The translations under genes and the position numbers were made by a program. The notes beneath the pieces were generated by a model, which made no database searches, was not told where the DNA came from, and saw only the letters and a program-made list of their open reading frames with translations. Positions 59,897-64,000 of a stretch of DNA of 64,000 nucleotides are shown in pieces (position 1 is the stretch's first letter; the number at the start of each line of letters is the position of its first letter). The stretch comes from Dryococelus australis (taxonomy: Eukaryota > Arthropoda > Insecta > Phasmatodea > Phasmatidae). The stretch covers positions 64,684,590 through 64,748,589 of the forward strand of contig CM057002.1 in assembly GCA_029891345.1 (NCBI GenBank). Direction: 5' to 3'.

Positions 59897-60766
59897 TTAC
59901 TCATTACAGTACGTAACCAATCTATCGCGTATTATAAGAGACTCATCTGTGGCTCTCCTCCCGTCGATAGGCAGGTTTTGGAAAACTTCCAACATTGGTT
60001 CAGGTGCTTCTAGAAGTTGTTGCAAGTTCAGGTCACCTTGTTTGGAACGCAAATAATTGTGAACCACGCATGTGGCTTTAACTATACTTATAACTGTTTC
60101 AACCTTAACTTCTATGGGTATGAAAAAAAACGCACGCTATTTTTAGCTAAAACACCAAAGGTATTTTCTACGATGCGGCGAGCTCGGCACAATCGCTTAT
60201 TGTACACATGTTTGTTTTTGTCGTGTCTTGATTGCCTGTATGGAAAAGGCCTCAGTAAGTTTGGCCGCAGTGGAAAAACCTCGTCTCCTATCAGCACACA
60301 CGGGGTGGGTTCGTTTTGTTCAGGCAACGGTCTATCTCGCGGAGTATTAAGTGTTCCATTCAATAGTTTCTGTCCCATTGCCGATGCCTCAAAAACGCCA
60401 CCGTCACTATTTTTCCCATAGCCACCAACATCTATACAAATAAAAGTGTAACTGTGATCCACAATAGCCATTAAACAAATCGAAAACTTGTGCAAATAAG
60501 AAAAATATGTGGAACCAGTCTTGTCCGGCCACTTAACTGTAACCTGTTTACCATCTATGCTTCCAAAGCAGTTAGGAAATTTTTATACGTCCTGGAAGCC
60601 GGAAATGATTCGTTCCCAAACTTCCCAAGTTGTCTCAGGCAAACAAATTGCCTGCAGTCGTTTCCAAATAGCATTACACACGTCTTCCACGATAATACTA
60701 ACTGTCGAAAATCCAATTCTGAAACTGTGTCCGATTGTGCTGTACGAGTCCCCGGTAGCCAGATAT
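59897..60766 (-). pseudogene. Harbinger transposase, exon 2 (catalytic part)
   Basis: Cut-and-paste DDE transposase of the HARBI1-related family. The exon starts after a TTAG acceptor (minus strand) with YLATGDSYSTIGHSFRIG, followed by the helical region and the catalytic core. FGSIDGKQVTVKWPDKTGS carries the first aspartate (codon at 60553-60555), CVLIGDEVFPL the second (60283-60285) and RRIVENTFGVL the glutamate (60166-60168), so the DDE triad is intact. Two lesions are visible: an in-frame TAA at 60593-60595 and a one-base shift at an eight-A homopolymer (60123-60130 on plus). Beyond the shift the C-terminal frame stays open to a natural stop at 59897. Exons 1 and 2 together give about 380 residues, normal for the family. 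It lies wholly inside the intron of the plus-strand MADF gene. Confidence 0.88.
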
Positions 60767-61505
60767 CTAAGAGCACAAACAAAAACGTGAAAGTTGGCCA
60801 ACAATCAACATGCAAAATATATTATTTCACTGGAAAATGCATACATTGAAAACTGCGAAAGAGTATCACTATCACTAATATCAATTTAAAACCATATATG
60901 TGTGTAATATCTTCAAGTACACAATAGCAAAAATTGTAGTAATACAATCCTATTCTTTGGAAACTAGTTGCCAACATTTTTTCTGCAACACCTCAAGTAA
61001 ATATGAGCAAATAGCGTAACTAGCTGCTGTATAACACAGTGAGTTCCGAAGACATCGTGCTTATCTACATATGGAGATACGTACTTAATATGTGTTTCAT
61101 ATAATGAGGTTTTGTAAAACATACTATATATTGCACGTCATGTTATACAACATGTTTAGCAACAAGTTTCCAGCGAATGTTGGTTTTCACTTACAAATAT
61201 ATTTTACTTGATACGTACATGTCATTAATTGTACAACTCAGGAGACATGTTGTTAGGTAATATTAGGGCAACAAATAAGGTTACATTGGAAATACACTCA
61301 CATCGTTGAACATGTACAGAAACATCTACGACTGGCCATATATCGTGCACTTTATTGATCCCACCTAACACCCGTATTTCGAAGAATATTATAGAGACTT
61401 CAATGATGTGTGCTGTACACATTATGTAATGGTGTGTTTATTATTGCGATGTATAAAAAATATATATACAGCATTCGTTAACACAGTTTTACACTCTGAT
61501 TGTAG

Positions 61506-62249
61506 GTGAAACTATGAAGAAACAGTCAAAAAACCTCAGAGAGAGTTAGGCAAAATTTTTATGGAGTGAACAAACACAGACTGGGCAACAAGCTAAATGT
61601 ATTTACCGGTACAAAACCTGGCCATGGGCCCAACAAATGAACTTTCTAAGACCATTCCTCCAGTACGCGCATACGGAATCAAATGTACATATCGGCCATG
61701 CCATGGCGGATGTAAGAGACGATTGTGAGGACAATATAAATCTCACTAGATCAACTTGTAACAACTCGCCAGAAGATGGCAGAGACGTGCAAGAGAGAGA
61801 AAAACATTCTGATGCACGGAGTGCACAGGAAAGTATCAACCAACCAGCGGCTACAGTGTCAACAAAAAACCACAAACGAAAACATGACGAAGAAACATTT
61901 CGCCAACCATCGTCAGTGGACAAAGTTTTGTCGTACCTACAAAACAGGAATGTCGATCAATGTTCGTCCTTTGATGACATTGGTTTTATTTTTCTTGGGA
62001 TATTCTAAAACTGTTAAAAAATTCTCACGACGTCGACAAACTGTCACGAAGTTTAATATCGCCAAACTCATTATGAACGAAGAACTAGCCCAGCAAATGG
62101 AAGATGGCAACATTTGTATCTCATCTTTAAACAGTGCTATGACAAGTCCTGAAACAAATGTCACTGTCGAATCTGCGCCATCTCCAGTACATGCACATCA
62201 GTGTTCAGCATCACAGACGCCACTTGAAACTTACTCCACAGAGACGTAA
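61506..62249 (+). pseudogene. MADF/BESS Harbinger partner protein, exon 2
   Basis: Begins after a TTGTAG acceptor (61500-61505). It first completes the MADF domain (ETMKKQSKNLRES, then an in-frame TAG at 61547-61549, then KFLWSEQTQTGQQAKC and WPWAQQMNFLRPFLQYAH). A polar, charged linker follows. It ends in a BESS-like motif (DDIGFIFLG, a frame change near 61990 at a T-rich run, then FSRRRQTVTKFNIAKLIM), and a tail closes at the TAA 62247-62249. BESS motifs mediate protein-protein contacts. With exon 1 the product would be about 290 residues. One stop and two frame changes in total make this copy a pseudogene. The exon sits entirely inside the minus-strand transposase intron. Confidence 0.8.
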
Positions 62250-62604
62250 TGTTCGTCTTAGTATCAGGGTTTTGCCTCTACACAGTAGACCATATCAGTG
62301 TTTGAGAAGACTGATGTCTACATAATTATTCTGTGCTTAAAAATACTTTCCTTTGGTAGCAACACAATATTTCACTGTCTGTATCTGTATAAAGCTTTGT
62401 TTCATTTATGATGTTCGACTTCAATGTTTCAAGAATATTTCTTTTCAGGTGACATGTGTTGTTCAACATTTTCACTTATATTAATGACGTACTGTAATCC
62501 AAAACAACTTCTCTGGAGTATTGTTTCTACAGTTAAGTTATCGACTCATGCTAATCTACTAACTTATGCTAATGTTATATTAACAGTGCTGAATTTTTAC
62601 TGAC

Positions 62605-62882
62605 CTCAGGGCGACCGCTAGGGGTTCTGCAGGCTCAATAGGTTTTCTGTCTTTTGTATACTCTTTCTGTGTATCTCCTTTAATGAGATAAAGTATCTCA
62701 TCAAAACATTCAATTGTCATTCGAAAATAAATATAAAACCGTTCTTCGTGTTGTCTCAGCTGCTGATGTAATGCGTGGAATTCCCCTGCTTCTTCGCGGC
62801 GTGAATTAATATCGTGAACCCACACTTTGCGACGTTTCCTACGAAAGGAAATGTGCATAAACTTACGGTTTTCACTTTGCAT
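62605..62882 (-). pseudogene. Harbinger transposase, exon 1
   Basis: Encodes the N-terminal part of the transposase from an ATG at 62880-62882. A basic start (FRRKRRKVWVHDINSRREEA) is followed by HALHQQLRQHEERFYIYFRM and an IEPAEPLAVALR segment, the standard entry into the HARBI1-type helix-turn-helix region. The exon is open throughout. It ends at a 5' splice site CTGAG|GTCAGT (after 62605 on the minus strand). The split arginine codon is completed by the A at the start of exon 2 (60766), giving an uninterrupted ALRYLATGDS join. The predicted intron is 1,838 bp (60767-62604). Confidence 0.82.
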
Positions 62883-64000
62883 ACTTCTGTATATTTACCC
62901 TTTTATAGGCAGTGACATACCTAGGTTCTGTTATTGCTGCAAGGAGTTAAAGTTTCCTCTACAACGTCCGACTGGTCCATTTTCTGCGAAACAACAGCTA
63001 CTAGCGTACAAATATCGCTACTGCCACCGTTAGTGCGCCCGCTCCAGTGTGTGGCACGTTGATCTCCACCACTACCGCCACCGCTCCAGTACGTGGGATC
63101 CTTAAATTGATACGACGTAGTCCAAGGCTAACGGTAGCACAATCCATCCCCCATCCGTACTTTAATGTGACCGCCTGGGTTGGCCGCCGAACGGTGTGCA
63201 GTGCTCCAGCAGAAAACGTTTTATTAATACAACCCTCCCACGTGTGTGAGTGAGGTCTACTTACGAATAGCATTTAAGAAACGTTACACGTCTATATACG
63301 TTTTTCAGTTCCTCCTTTTGTCTTGTTTTTGTGATAGGGCAAATTGTTCAAACGGGTGTTTCCACGGTCATTTTTAGGTAAGGACATCCCATTAGAAAAC
63401 CTTAAAAAAAGTTATAGGGACGCACATTAAACCTTTATTTTTATTATTGCGTAATAAAATGGTAGTCTCCGCTGAAAGTGTCATGGAGGAGCACTATCGA
63501 CGCCAAGACTGCACGCCAGTTCAGTGCTTTGCACGTAGAGGCAATGAGAGAATTGATTCGCATGTCTCGGTCGCCCCTAAGGCTGCCATGCTTTTAAGCA
63601 TCAGACGTTTGAAATTCCTTTAACCAGGCGGCAACCTAAAATAACCAAAATATAACAATAGTAAGTATTCTACAAATATAAATGAAAGTCAACAGATAAC
63701 AATTAAACTAAACACAATTAATACAGGATTTAATAACAATTAATAATGAGAGAAACTTCATTGTAACATCTGAGTTATGATTAGGGTTTTTGTTCTATCG
63801 TCCAACTCAACTGTCATATTCTAGTTAATACTACATATCTATGAGAGACATTGAATGAATATGTTTGTGTTTAAAGAAATATTGATTTTCTCTTTGTAAT
63901 AAAAAGTAACAAAAACATATATTTATTCTGTGAATGGAACGAAACTATCCGACCAATTAAATATTATAATTTGAATGTATTTTACAGAATGTTCCAAAAT
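62883..64000. other. Unassigned; includes a SINE 3' fragment
   Basis: A moderately GC-rich stretch follows the transposase start (62990-63210), with repeated CCGCTCCAGTGTGTGG / CCGCTCCAGTACGTGG words at 63038-63096 that may be subterminal Harbinger sequence. The segment 63515-63595 matches 30980-31050 (3' part of the SINE family at 30970-31335). The rest is AT-rich without features. Confidence 0.4.

Larger units (their letters stand above)
59589..62882. mobile_element. PIF/Harbinger element with two interlocked genes (coding span)
   Basis: Harbinger elements encode a DDE transposase and a DNA-binding partner protein. Here both are present on opposite strands and interleave: MADF exon 1 (59589-59714, plus), transposase exon 2 (59897-60766, minus), MADF exon 2 (61506-62249, plus), transposase exon 1 (62605-62882, minus). 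Each intron therefore contains an exon of the other gene. The terminal inverted repeats and target duplication were not located, so the interval covers the coding span only. Confidence 0.85.

Noticed and set aside
61603-61923. 106-codon minus-strand open frame
   Set aside because: Shadow of MADF exon 2 on the plus strand.

Overview
The window looks like intergenic or intronic DNA from an animal with a large, AT-rich, transposon-filled genome. It is most likely an arthropod, and I would guess a hemimetabolous insect (stick insect, cockroach or grasshopper type). The guess rests on base composition, long (TA)n tracts, tRNA-derived SINEs and the mix of element families: Harbinger with a MADF partner, piggyBac, Tc1/mariner-like, Ty3/gypsy and a Polinton-type polymerase. 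The species cannot be fixed from sequence alone. I found no convincing host protein-coding gene, rRNA or functional tRNA gene. Every recognisable protein belongs to a mobile element, and all of them are damaged.

Layout. 0-9 kb: two families of short terminal-inverted-repeat elements (called MITE-A and MITE-B here), a broken Polinton/Maverick-type family B DNA polymerase (4.49-5.64 kb, minus), a hAT-like non-autonomous element rich in TATCGATA-type palindromes (6.6-7.2 kb) and a tRNA-derived SINE (8.5-8.8 kb). 9-18 kb: mostly featureless AT-rich DNA with microsatellites, a degenerate acidic reading frame (15.4-16.0 kb), a GAGGATTGG-type minisatellite, 118-bp tandem repeats carrying TCAAGGTCA motifs, and a further MITE-B copy. 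18-41 kb: SINEs, a Tc1/mariner-like transposase relic (26.7-27.9 kb) next to a MITE-A copy, an inverted pair of 0.9-kb repeats (25.3 and 35.4 kb), and a foldback element (37.3-37.9 kb) beside a GC-rich stretch containing a TATA box.

41.6-48.9 kb is an almost complete but dead Ty3/gypsy LTR retrotransposon on the minus strand. Both LTRs, gag, protease, reverse transcriptase, RNase H and integrase can be traced, and a candidate AATTG target-site duplication flanks it. 49.4-50.4 kb is a non-autonomous element with subterminal repeats and an internal 30-bp minisatellite. 50.9-51.8 kb is a solo LTR with TGTTAC...GTAACA ends and a 4-bp ATAC duplication. 52.0-54.6 kb is a piggyBac-family relic bracketed by imperfect palindromes. 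A Pif1/Helitron-type helicase scrap lies at 55.8-56.0 kb, a fifth MITE-A at 56.9 kb and a 40-bp satellite at 57.9-58.35 kb.

The most interesting locus is 59.6-62.9 kb, a PIF/Harbinger element with two genes on opposite strands that interlock. The intron of the plus-strand MADF/BESS partner gene contains transposase exon 2, and the intron of the minus-strand transposase gene contains MADF exon 2. Both genes carry only a few lesions, so a working relative may exist elsewhere in the genome.
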